Positions 1 to 7,321 of a stretch of DNA of 64,000 nucleotides are shown piece by piece (within the stretch, counting starts at the first letter, position 1; each line of letters begins with the position of its first letter). Origin of the DNA: Microbacterium sp. YJN-G. GTDB taxonomy: Bacteria; Actinomycetota; Actinomycetes; Actinomycetales; Microbacteriaceae. The stretch is taken from NCBI RefSeq assembly GCF_015040615.1, contig NZ_CP060402.1, positions 2,356,001 to 2,420,000 on the forward strand. The letters are read 5' to 3'. Made by a program: the position numbers and the translations under genes. Under the pieces are notes generated by a model. The model saw only the letters and a list, made by a program, of their open reading frames with translations. It was not told the origin of the DNA and did not search any database.

Positions 1-246
1 GAAGTATCCGCGCACCGGCTCGATGCGCGACCACTCCAGGCTGAACCGGTAGGAGGTGAGGCCTGCGTCGGCGAGCAGCTGGATGTCTTCGCGGTAGCGG
101 TGGTAGCTGTCCACCGCGTCGCCCGACAGTTCCATGCCCGGCATCATCTGCTCTCGGGCCCACCAGTCGCTGTTGACGTTGTTGCCCTCGATCTGGTGGC
201 CTGCGGTCGCGGCGCCCCACAGGAAGCCGTCTGGGAAGCTGGTCAT
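1..246 (-). CDS. GH1 family beta-glucosidase, N-terminal part only
   Basis: Only the first 82 codons lie inside the window; the rest runs off the left edge. The protein starts MTSFPDGFLWGAATAGHQ, which fits the GH1 N-terminal signature (F-x-W-G-x-A-T-x-x-x-Q-I-E-G), and continues with the family block ending in YRFSLEWSRIEP. No signal peptide is present, so the enzyme should be cytoplasmic. The start at 246 follows a GAAAGAGAG ribosome-binding stretch. It is the third gene of a minus-strand operon after an MFS carrier and a GH78 alpha-rhamnosidase, with a 38-nt gap to the GH78 gene. GH1 enzymes remove beta-glucosyl, galactosyl and related residues. Next to a rhamnosidase, the inferred job is to remove the inner glucose of rhamnosyl-glucosides. 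The acid/base and nucleophile residues are outside the window and cannot be checked. Confidence 0.88.
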   Translation of the reverse strand, partial: MTSFPDGFLWGAATAGHQIEGNNVNSDWWAREQMMPGMELSGDAVDSYHRYREDIQLLADAGLTSYRFSLEWSRIEPVRGYF

Positions 247-284
247 GTTCGTGCTCTCTTTCGCGTCGATGCGTCGGATACGCG

Positions 285-2948
285 TCACCGGGCGGTGACG
301 GCAGCGGTGAGGGATGCCGGAAGACCGGCGATCTGGTCGAATCGGCCGGGGCCGGCGGCGTGGACAGTGCCGTCGGGGAAGACGACGCGGGCGATGGTGC
401 TCACCGGGATGTCGGCGGTGATGCGGATGGCCTCGCCTTCGACTCGCCACTCGACGGCGATCTCGCCCTGGGGGCCGTCGTGGGTGCCGCGTGCCCAGGT
501 CATGCCCGGCGCGGGCACGGGAGAGATCGTGATCTTCTCCCACGCGACCGAGTCGGCGTCCTGCTGCAGCCCCAACGTGTGGGTGTGGAGGAAGCGGATG
601 ACGGCGCCCTTGCTGTAGTGGTTGAGCGAGTCATGGGCGGTGCCGTGCTCGTCGATGCCCTCCCAGTCCTCCCAGATGGTCGTCGCGCCGCGGTCGACCA
701 TGTACAGCCATGACGGCGTGGTCCGCTGCCCCAGCAGCGCGTAGGCGAGGTCGGCGCGCCCCGCATCCGCGAGCACGGGGAGCAGGTCTCCGGTCGCGAG
801 GAAGCCGGTGGCAAGGTGCGTGTCGTTCTCCTGGATCAGCTCGACGAGCCGCTCGACCGCGGCCGCACGCAGGTCGGCGGGGACCAGGCCGAACGACAGA
901 GCGCGCACATAGGCGGCCTGGGTGTCGGTCGCTGTCGTGCCGTCACTGTTCAGGTAGCCCAGACGCCAGGCGTCGGCGACCTTGTCGGCGGTCTCGGCGT
1001 AGCGCGCAGCATCCGTCTCGTGTCCGAGGATCTCGGCGATCCGGGCGAGCGTCGCGGTCGACCGGTGCAGATAGGCGGTACCCACCTCGCCCTTGTCGGC
1101 CATGAACCACGCCATCGGATTGTGCTTGATCGGGTCGACGCGGTTGCCGTCGGCGTCGCGTTCCTTGGGCTCGGTCCACTCGCCCCAGTGGAACGTGCCG
1201 TCCCAGAGGTACTGCTCGAACGACTCCGGCTCGGGCGACGCCTGCACCCGGGCGTGGTGGCGGGTGGTGCGGGCCTTCTCGAGCGCCCACTCCACCCAGC
1301 GCACCATGGCGTCGTAGTTCTCGGCGAGCACCTCGCGGTCGCCGTACGAGAGGTACATCTCCCACGGCACGGCGACGATCGCGTCGCCCCAGCCCGACGA
1401 ACCGGTCATCATCGCGAACTGGTCGTCGAGGTGGTGCTTGATGCGACGGCCGTCCGGAGAGAAGTTCGCGATGCGACCGTCATCGAGCTGGTCGTCACGC
1501 ACCGAGCGCAACCACTTGCGGGTGAAGCCGAGCACGTCATACAGGCGCGTCGCGGTGGGCGCGAACACCTGGTAGTCGCCACTCCAGGCGAGCCGCTCGC
1601 GGGTCGGGCAGTCGGTGGGGACATCGACCGCGTTGCCGCGGAAGCTCCAGTCGGCGATCTCGTGCAGCCGGTTCAGATCCTCGTCGCTGCTGGCGAAGGT
1701 GCCGGCTCGGGCGAGGTCTGTCTGAACGATCTGCATCGTGATGGACGTCGGGTCGAATCCTGCGCCCCGACGGCTGAGGCGCACGTACTGGAAGCCGTGG
1801 ACGGTGTGACGCGGCTCGAACACATCGCCCGCAGCGCCGGCGATGACCTCGTCGCGCTGGACGAACGCCTTGCGCCCCTCAGGCCGCTCGGAGTCGAGGT
1901 GCGCCGTCGACAGGTCGCCTGAGGCATCCACATACTCGCCGTAGTCGATCTCGGTGCGCGTACCTGGAACGCCGAGGTCGTTGAGACGAACCCAGCCCGA
2001 GGTGTTCTGCCCGAAGTCGACGACCCAGACTCCCGGTCGGATCTCGCGCGATGAGACCGGCGCGCGGGTCTCCACGACGCGCACGGGCGGCGCGGGCGAC
2101 CACTCGATCGCAGGCGCGTCGGCGACCGCTCCGACACGGACCGGCTCGCCCGCCTCGATGTCGAGCGTGAAGTCGACGGTCTGGCCGTCCATCAGATCCG
2201 CACGTGTCAGCGTGGACGGGACGCTGACCCACTCTTCATCGGTGCAGATGACACGGACGGTTCCGTCTTCGAGGGTCGCGTGCAGCTCGGCGCGCGCGCC
2301 GAGCACGGTCCCCCATCCAGCCGGGAGCCGGAAGGCACCGACCTGCCCGCGGTACCAGCCGTCGGACAACTCGATCTCGATCACGTTCACACCAACGGCG
2401 AGAGACCCCGTGACGTCGTGCGCCTGCGCGTACAGGGTGCGATCGTACGAGGTCGAACCCGGCGCCAGCTCGTCGGTGCCGACGCGTTGACCATTGACAG
2501 TAGCGGTATAGAGACCGAGCGCCGTCGCGTACAGACGTGCGGTGACGACTCCGTCGGGAAGCGTGAACTCCCCGCGCAGGACGTGCGCGCGCCGTTTGCC
2601 GTAGCCGGCGTCGACCGACTCGACCGGCGACACCCAGGCGGCACGCCAGTCTTCGTCGAGGAGGCCGACCTCGAACGAGGCCCAGTCCGACCACGCGGCA
2701 TCCGTCTCGGCATGGCGCACGCGCCAGCTCACCCTGGTAGCGCTGGACAGCGCCTCGAACGGCCAGTCGATGAAGCGATGGCCGACCGTCTCGACGGTCC
2801 TCGACTCACCCCCGTCCACGCTCGACTCGATCTCGAACCGGTCGTTCTCCCCCGCAGCCTTCCACGAGAGTCTCGGGGTGGGGCCGGTGACGACGAAGTC
2901 GTCTCCCCCGCTGTCGACGGTGAGGGCGTACGGAGCGCTGCGCAGCAT
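285..2948 (-). CDS. Alpha-L-rhamnosidase, GH78 (first copy)
   Basis: This 887-residue protein should hydrolyse terminal alpha-L-rhamnose from glycosides. The N-terminal third is beta-sandwich (the Ig-like and Bac_rhamnosid_N modules of GH78) and the (alpha/alpha)6 catalytic barrel begins near residue 430. The diagnostic GH78 acidic cluster is intact: D446 and E451 in DCPTRE and D458 in WSGD, matching the spacing of the catalytic acidic residues of characterised bacterial GH78 enzymes, with a further E760 in TTIWEDWEG. No signal peptide is visible, so it acts inside the cell on imported glycosides, not on polymeric pectin. The start at 2948 has a strong GGAGGA ribosome-binding site. The gene lies 19 nt after the MFS gene and 38 nt before the GH1 gene, so the three probably share one transcript driven from the TetR-operator region near 4.35 kb. 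Confidence 0.93.
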   Translation of the reverse strand: MLRSAPYALTVDSGGDDFVVTGPTPRLSWKAAGENDRFEIESSVDGGESRTVETVGHRFIDWPFEALSSATRVSWRVRHAETDAAWSDWASFEVGLLDEDWRAAWVSPVESVDAGYGKRRAHVLRGEFTLPDGVVTARLYATALGLYTATVNGQRVGTDELAPGSTSYDRTLYAQAHDVTGSLAVGVNVIEIELSDGWYRGQVGAFRLPAGWGTVLGARAELHATLEDGTVRVICTDEEWVSVPSTLTRADLMDGQTVDFTLDIEAGEPVRVGAVADAPAIEWSPAPPVRVVETRAPVSSREIRPGVWVVDFGQNTSGWVRLNDLGVPGTRTEIDYGEYVDASGDLSTAHLDSERPEGRKAFVQRDEVIAGAAGDVFEPRHTVHGFQYVRLSRRGAGFDPTSITMQIVQTDLARAGTFASSDEDLNRLHEIADWSFRGNAVDVPTDCPTRERLAWSGDYQVFAPTATRLYDVLGFTRKWLRSVRDDQLDDGRIANFSPDGRRIKHHLDDQFAMMTGSSGWGDAIVAVPWEMYLSYGDREVLAENYDAMVRWVEWALEKARTTRHHARVQASPEPESFEQYLWDGTFHWGEWTEPKERDADGNRVDPIKHNPMAWFMADKGEVGTAYLHRSTATLARIAEILGHETDAARYAETADKVADAWRLGYLNSDGTTATDTQAAYVRALSFGLVPADLRAAAVERLVELIQENDTHLATGFLATGDLLPVLADAGRADLAYALLGQRTTPSWLYMVDRGATTIWEDWEGIDEHGTAHDSLNHYSKGAVIRFLHTHTLGLQQDADSVAWEKITISPVPAPGMTWARGTHDGPQGEIAVEWRVEGEAIRITADIPVSTIARVVFPDGTVHAAGPGRFDQIAGLPASLTAAVTAR

Positions 2949-2967
2949 GTTGGTTCCTCCGGACCGG

Positions 2968-4263
2968 TCAGCGGACCGACTTGACCTTGAGCAGGATGAT
3001 GAGGCCGCCCACGAGGGCGAAGACGGCGCCCGTGAGGTAGAGAAGCGTGTAGTTCTTCACGTCGCCGACCGCACCGATGGTGATGACGACGCCGGCGATG
3101 AGCGGCGCGATCGCACTCGGGATCTTCTGGGCGAACTGGACGAGGGCCATGTAGCGCCCGACCTGATCGCGCTCGGGGATGATCGCGTAGACGATCGCCT
3201 GGTCGACGGTCGCGAACACGGCGATCGCGAGCTGCATGAGCAGCGCACCCACGATGATCTGAGGCAGCGACCACGCCGTTGCCTCGGTGATCGCACCGAG
3301 GACGAACAGCAGGGCGGCGATGAGCACGAACAGACGTCGGCGCTTCAGCTTGTCCGAGAGGAAGCCGCCGGCCAGTGCGCCCACCGCGGCGGCGAGGACT
3401 CCGATCATGCCGACGGTGGCGACGATGCCGCCCACCTCGCGCACCGGCAGGTCGAGCCGCTGGGCATAGAAGAAGGTGCCGAACGTCGTGTTGAAGTACA
3501 GGCCGATGAAGAAGACGAATCGGCCGAGCCAGTTCCAGGCGAAGTCGGGGTACTTGCGCACGTTGAAGCCGTAGCTGGCGAACACCGACTTGGCGGTGAC
3601 GTGGGCCGCAGGAGGGAGGTCCTTCGAGCTGCCCTCGGGCTTGATCAGCGGGAAGATCGCGAGCATGACCGCGCCGATGACACCGGGAACGAGGAAGACG
3701 AGCGTGGTGTTGGACGACACCGCGTACGCCACTCCGATGCCGACAACCGGCGCGATCTGGGTCATGAGGCTGGTCAGGGCCGACACCTTGCCGCGCTGGC
3801 TCTCAGGGAGCTTGTCGGCCTGCAGCAGCTGCAGCGGCGCGCCCGCGATGGACCAGCCCGACATCCCCAGCACCCAGCCGGCACCGACGACGAGCAGGTT
3901 CGGCGCGAGTGCGATGACGACCAGGCCGACGATGCCGATCACGATGCCCAGATAGACGAAGGGCGTTCGGCGCCCCCAGCGTGAACGGGTGCGGTCGCTC
4001 CAGATCCCGATCAGCGGGCTGATGACGAGGTAGGCCGCCTGCGCGGTGCCCGTGATGTAGCCCAGGACCTCTTCGTGCCCTGGCGCCAGTTCTGAGATGC
4101 GTATCGCGAGCCCGTAGGAGAGCGGCACCATCATGGCCATCGAGACGCCGAAGCTCGCCAGCATGAGCCAGAAGATGTATGAGCGGCTCATCGGCGTCTG
4201 CGGCTCTGCCGTCGACGCCTGGGGAGCAGTGGCCTGTTCGGCCGCCGACACACTGTTGGTCAC
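2968..4263 (-). CDS. MFS sugar/glycoside transporter
   Basis: The 431-residue protein has about 12 hydrophobic segments and a loop 2-3 motif, SDRTRSRWGRRTPF, of the type found in sugar:cation symporters of the GPH/sucrose-transporter side of the MFS. It is the promoter-proximal gene of the operon MFS-GH78-GH1, so its cargo is probably the glycoside cleaved by those enzymes. That is inference from context; the sequence does not fix specificity. Translation starts at a GTG at 4263 preceded by AAGGAG. The first 25 residues are Ala/Thr/Glu-rich and cytoplasmic, followed by the first membrane span. Two inverted-repeat operators lie 70-116 nt upstream and suggest control by the divergent TetR protein. 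Confidence 0.85.
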   Translation of the reverse strand: MTNSVSAAEQATAPQASTAEPQTPMSRSYIFWLMLASFGVSMAMMVPLSYGLAIRISELAPGHEEVLGYITGTAQAAYLVISPLIGIWSDRTRSRWGRRTPFVYLGIVIGIVGLVVIALAPNLLVVGAGWVLGMSGWSIAGAPLQLLQADKLPESQRGKVSALTSLMTQIAPVVGIGVAYAVSSNTTLVFLVPGVIGAVMLAIFPLIKPEGSSKDLPPAAHVTAKSVFASYGFNVRKYPDFAWNWLGRFVFFIGLYFNTTFGTFFYAQRLDLPVREVGGIVATVGMIGVLAAAVGALAGGFLSDKLKRRRLFVLIAALLFVLGAITEATAWSLPQIIVGALLMQLAIAVFATVDQAIVYAIIPERDQVGRYMALVQFAQKIPSAIAPLIAGVVITIGAVGDVKNYTLLYLTGAVFALVGGLIILLKVKSVR

Positions 4264-4332
4264 CGTGACTCCTTCATCGTGCGATCCGATCCCGCGGCTG
4301 CGCGCGATCGAGGGCGAGCATGCTCGCCAAAT

Positions 4333-4379
4333 GTAACCGACGTGGTTATCTTTGATGAAAGAGTAACCACCCTGGTTAC
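4333..4379. promoter_or_regulatory. Paired palindromic operators in the MFS/TetR divergent promoter
   Basis: GTAACCACCCTGGTTAC at 4363-4379 is a dyad with 7-bp arms (GTAACCA/TGGTTAC). GTAACC-N5-GGTTAT at 4333-4349 is a second copy with one arm mismatch. The repeat starts are exactly 30 bp apart, about three helical turns, so two regulator dimers would bind the same DNA face. They sit between the carrier gene and the TetR gene and are the obvious TetR sites. Direct binding is inferred. Confidence 0.7.
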
Positions 4380-4418
4380 GTTTAGCAAGCTACGTCTCGA
4401 AGTGGAAGACTCAGGAAG

Positions 4419-5060
4419 ATGGAGATGAAGGGCATGGATGCCTCGACCGCGCCGACCGCGTCCGTCGACGCCGCTCCGCGACGGCGCGGACCGTACTCGT
4501 CGACCCCGGCTCGGCGCGCCCAGATCGTGCGCGCGGCTCTCGCGAGCATCGCCGAGCACGGTTACGAGCGCGCGTCCCTGCGCGACATCGCAGCGCGCGC
4601 CGACGTCACCCATGCCGCGCTCCTCCGACACTTCGCGAGCAAAGATGCCCTGCTTCTGGCCGCTCTCGCTCAGCGCGACGCCGACGACGAAGAATTCGCG
4701 CGTCACATCATGGAGTCGGACGTGCCCGCCGAACGCGTGCTGTCAGGCGTGCTCGAGAACGAGTTCGCGCACCCCGAGCAGGTTCGCAACTGGCTCGCGA
4801 TCACCGTCGCGGCCACGAACCCCGATCATCCTGCCCACGAGTTCTTCCTCGCGCGCCGCGAGCGCATGCGCTCCCACCTGTCGAGCAGACGATTCGGCAC
4901 AGACGAAGACGGCGAAGAACTCAGCGCCGACGACAAGGTGACGATGCTCATGGCGATGATCGACGGCCTTCGCATCCAAGCACTCATGGACCCCGGCCAC
5001 GACATGCTGCCGCTGCTCGAGGTGTTCATGCGCCTGATCGCGAGCCCAGGCGCCGACTGA
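4419..5060 (+). CDS. TetR/AcrR family transcriptional regulator
   Basis: The protein has up to 213 residues. A TetR-type DNA-binding domain lies at about residues 27-75 (ARRAQIVRAALASIAEHGYE, then ...SLRDIAARADVTHAALLRHFASKDALL), with the usual helix-turn-helix and following helix. The C-terminal ligand-binding part is poorly conserved and acidic. It is divergent from the MFS-GH78-GH1 operon, with two operator dyads in the 155-bp gap, so it most likely represses that operon and itself until a glycoside or aglycone binds. The start is uncertain: three in-frame ATGs (4419, 4425, 4434) follow each other, with purine-rich AGGAAG and GGAG just upstream. A start at 4425 or 4434 is as likely as 4419. 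Confidence 0.88.
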   Translation: MEMKGMDASTAPTASVDAAPRRRGPYSSTPARRAQIVRAALASIAEHGYERASLRDIAARADVTHAALLRHFASKDALLLAALAQRDADDEEFARHIMESDVPAERVLSGVLENEFAHPEQVRNWLAITVAATNPDHPAHEFFLARRERMRSHLSSRRFGTDEDGEELSADDKVTMLMAMIDGLRIQALMDPGHDMLPLLEVFMRLIASPGAD

Positions 5061-5071
5061 GGATGAGGTCG

Positions 5072-6310
5072 TCACTCGGCAGGCGTCCGACTCTCGATCA
5101 GCGGAGCCGCCGGCCGATGCCGGATGCGCCGATTCAGGGTCTCGGACATGACGAGGCCGAGGGCCACAAGGAGGAGGAGGAAGAACGGCAGGATCCACAT
5201 GCCAGTCCAGGCGGACAGCCCACCGAACAGTGGCGGCATGATCGTCGACCCGGTATAGGCGGCGGCCATCTGGATGCCGATGATGGCCTGCGAGTTCCCC
5301 GCTCCGAAGTTCGCCGGAGTGGAGTGGACGATCGCGGGGTAGATCGGCGCGCAGCCGAGCCCGGCGATGACCAGCCCGGCCAATGCCGGCACATCCGTCG
5401 GAAGGGGAAGCGCCATCAGCCCGATTCCGACACCGACGAGGATGAATCCACCGCGGATGAGTGCGCGATCGCCGATGCGGTCGGCGATGAACCCGCTGAG
5501 GAATCGCCCGGCGGTGATCCCCAGCAGGAACAGCGCCCCGAAGGTGGCCGCGAGCGCCGGATCGATGCCGCGTTCTGAGACGAGGTAGGTCGAGGCCCAC
5601 AGGATTGCGGTGCTCTCGATGGCGCAGTATGCGAAGAACGCGGCGAGGATGAGCAGGACTCCGGGGATGCGAAGCGCCACACCAAGGCGGACATGGCCGG
5701 TGGTGGCCCTGCCTTCCGGGCCCGGCTCGTGCGCGCGATGCGCGGCTTCGGGGCGGGCGCGGTCGACCCTCGCCCAGAGGGGCACGCTCGCGAAGAGCGC
5801 GACAGTCAGAGCGACCTGGATCAGTCCGACCGTCTGATAGGCGCTCGACCAGCCCTGCCCCGAGCTGATCGCCGCACCCATGATGAACGGGCTGATCGAC
5901 GCTCCGACACCCCAGAAGCTGTGCAGCCAGTTCATGTGGCGCGCCGCGTAGTGCAGGGCGACGTAGTTGTTGAGGGCTGCATCCACCGCCCCCGCTCCCA
6001 GACCGTAGGGGATCGCCCAGAGGCACAGCATCCAGAACGAGTCCGCGAAAGCGAACCCCAGCAGCGCGGATGCCGTCATCCCGACGCTGGCCGCAGTGAC
6101 AACCCCCACACCGAAGCGCCGGGTGAGTCGTTCGGACGCCAGGCTGGACGCGATGGTTCCGGCGGCGATGATCATCGTCAGGATGCCGGCGAACGCCAAG
6201 GGCACCCCGAGGTCGTCGTGCATCACCGGCCACCCCGAGCCGACGAGCGCGTCGGGCAGGCCCAGGCTGATGAAGGCGATGTAGATGATCGCAAGAAGTA
6301 GTGCGTACAT
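5072..6310 (-). CDS. MFS transporter, fucose-permease-like (FHS-type)
   Basis: The 412-residue protein has 12 predicted membrane spans and begins directly with a membrane helix (MYALLLAIIYIAFISLGLPD). The segment with DAALNNYVA and NWLHSFWGVGAS after span 4 is typical of the fucose/hexose permease branch of the MFS, which carries deoxyhexoses and other sugars. Cargo cannot be fixed from sequence; rhamnose or another product of the neighbouring rhamnosidases is a reasonable guess. The start at 6310 follows GGGGGAGAG. The 3' end converges with the TetR gene, only 11 bp apart. The gene is divergent from the DeoR regulator across 156 bp that contain a candidate operator. Confidence 0.8.
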   Translation of the reverse strand: MYALLLAIIYIAFISLGLPDALVGSGWPVMHDDLGVPLAFAGILTMIIAAGTIASSLASERLTRRFGVGVVTAASVGMTASALLGFAFADSFWMLCLWAIPYGLGAGAVDAALNNYVALHYAARHMNWLHSFWGVGASISPFIMGAAISSGQGWSSAYQTVGLIQVALTVALFASVPLWARVDRARPEAAHRAHEPGPEGRATTGHVRLGVALRIPGVLLILAAFFAYCAIESTAILWASTYLVSERGIDPALAATFGALFLLGITAGRFLSGFIADRIGDRALIRGGFILVGVGIGLMALPLPTDVPALAGLVIAGLGCAPIYPAIVHSTPANFGAGNSQAIIGIQMAAAYTGSTIMPPLFGGLSAWTGMWILPFFLLLLVALGLVMSETLNRRIRHRPAAPLIESRTPAE

Positions 6311-6440
6311 GGTGTGGTGCTCTCCCCCGCAGTCTGACGGTTCAGGTCAGTGACGGGGCGCGACGGTCGAGACCCCCGACCTTCGGCCGCACGTGGTGCC
6401 ATGGGCGCCACACCCGGCCGGCCGCTCCGTTGACCGGAAC

Positions 6441-6463
6441 ATCAATGTAGAGACCACAATGAT
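6441..6463. promoter_or_regulatory. Candidate DeoR operator
   Basis: ATCAATGT at 6441-6448 and ACAATGAT at 6456-6463 form an inverted repeat with one mismatched pair and a 7-bp spacer. It ends 3 bp before the GTG start of the DeoR gene and lies in the gap shared with the divergent MFS gene. The position fits autoregulation and control of the carrier. The assignment is by position only. Confidence 0.4.
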
Positions 6464-6466
6464 CAC

Positions 6467-7321
6467 GTGCGACGATCAGAACGCCTGAGAATGATCATTC
6501 GCTCGGTGGACTCTTCTCCCCGCAGCGTCGCGGAACTTGTCGAACTCACCCGCCTTTCGGCCGTGACGGTGCGTCGCGATCTCGCCGATCTCGCGGAGCA
6601 GGGGTTGCTCGTGCGTACGCGCGGCGGCGCGGCGCCCGCGGTTCGCCGCGGCGCCGAGTACCCGTTCGGGTTGAGGGAAGCCTCCGAGGCCGACACCAAG
6701 CGACGCCTCGCCCGCGCGGCAGCCACGATTGTCGAACCTGGGCACGCCGTCCTGATCGACAACGGCACGACGGCGCTCGCGGTCGCACGCGAGCTCGCAG
6801 GCCTCGGCATCACGGCGATGGCATTGTCCCTGCACGCCGCAGCAGCGCTTGCCGCGGTGCCCGGCAATCAGGTCCTCGTCCCCGGGGGGCCGGTCGACAC
6901 CGACGATCTCGCCTTCACCAGCGCAGGCGCAGCCGACGCGGTGCGCGCGATGCGCTTCGACGTCGCGTTCATCGGCGCGTGCGCCGCCCATCCCGACCAC
7001 GGCCTCACCGTCGCCACCTGGGGAGACGCACATCTCAAGCGAGCGGCGCTCGACTCCTCGACGGAACGGGTGCTCGTCGCGACTGCGGACAAATTCCACC
7101 GGACGGCAGCGCACCGCTTCGGCCGAATCGGCGACATCACCACCATCGTCACGACGGCCGACGCTGCACCATCGGTGCTCTACGATGCTCGGGAATCGGG
7201 AGCGCGCATCCTCACCGTCTCCCCCACAGATCCGCCGCACGGGGATGCGCGGCGCCCGGATGCGAGCGCCTCCTCGAGGGGAGGCACGTCGAGGTCCGGA
7301 CGCTCCACGCCTCACGCGTGA
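6467..7321 (+). CDS. DeoR/GlpR family sugar-responsive regulator
   Basis: The protein has 284 residues with a DeoR-type winged helix at residues 4-58 (ERLRMIIRSVDSSPRSVAEL, then TVRRDLADLAEQGLLVRTRGG) and a DeoRC sensor domain at about 75-235 (DNGTTALAVA, GGPVDTDD, FDVAFIGACA, and a DKFHRTA motif). The DeoRC domain normally binds a sugar phosphate. Translation appears to start at GTG 6467; a later ATG at 6491 would cut into helix 1. It is divergent from the fucose-permease-like carrier. The last ~35 residues are Arg/Ser/Gly-rich, unlike the family, and the reading frame overlaps the convergent GH78 gene by 10 bp. Confidence 0.88.
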   Translation: MRRSERLRMIIRSVDSSPRSVAELVELTRLSAVTVRRDLADLAEQGLLVRTRGGAAPAVRRGAEYPFGLREASEADTKRRLARAAATIVEPGHAVLIDNGTTALAVARELAGLGITAMALSLHAAAALAAVPGNQVLVPGGPVDTDDLAFTSAGAADAVRAMRFDVAFIGACAAHPDHGLTVATWGDAHLKRAALDSSTERVLVATADKFHRTAAHRFGRIGDITTIVTTADAAPSVLYDARESGARILTVSPTDPPHGDARRPDASASSRGGTSRSGRSTPHA

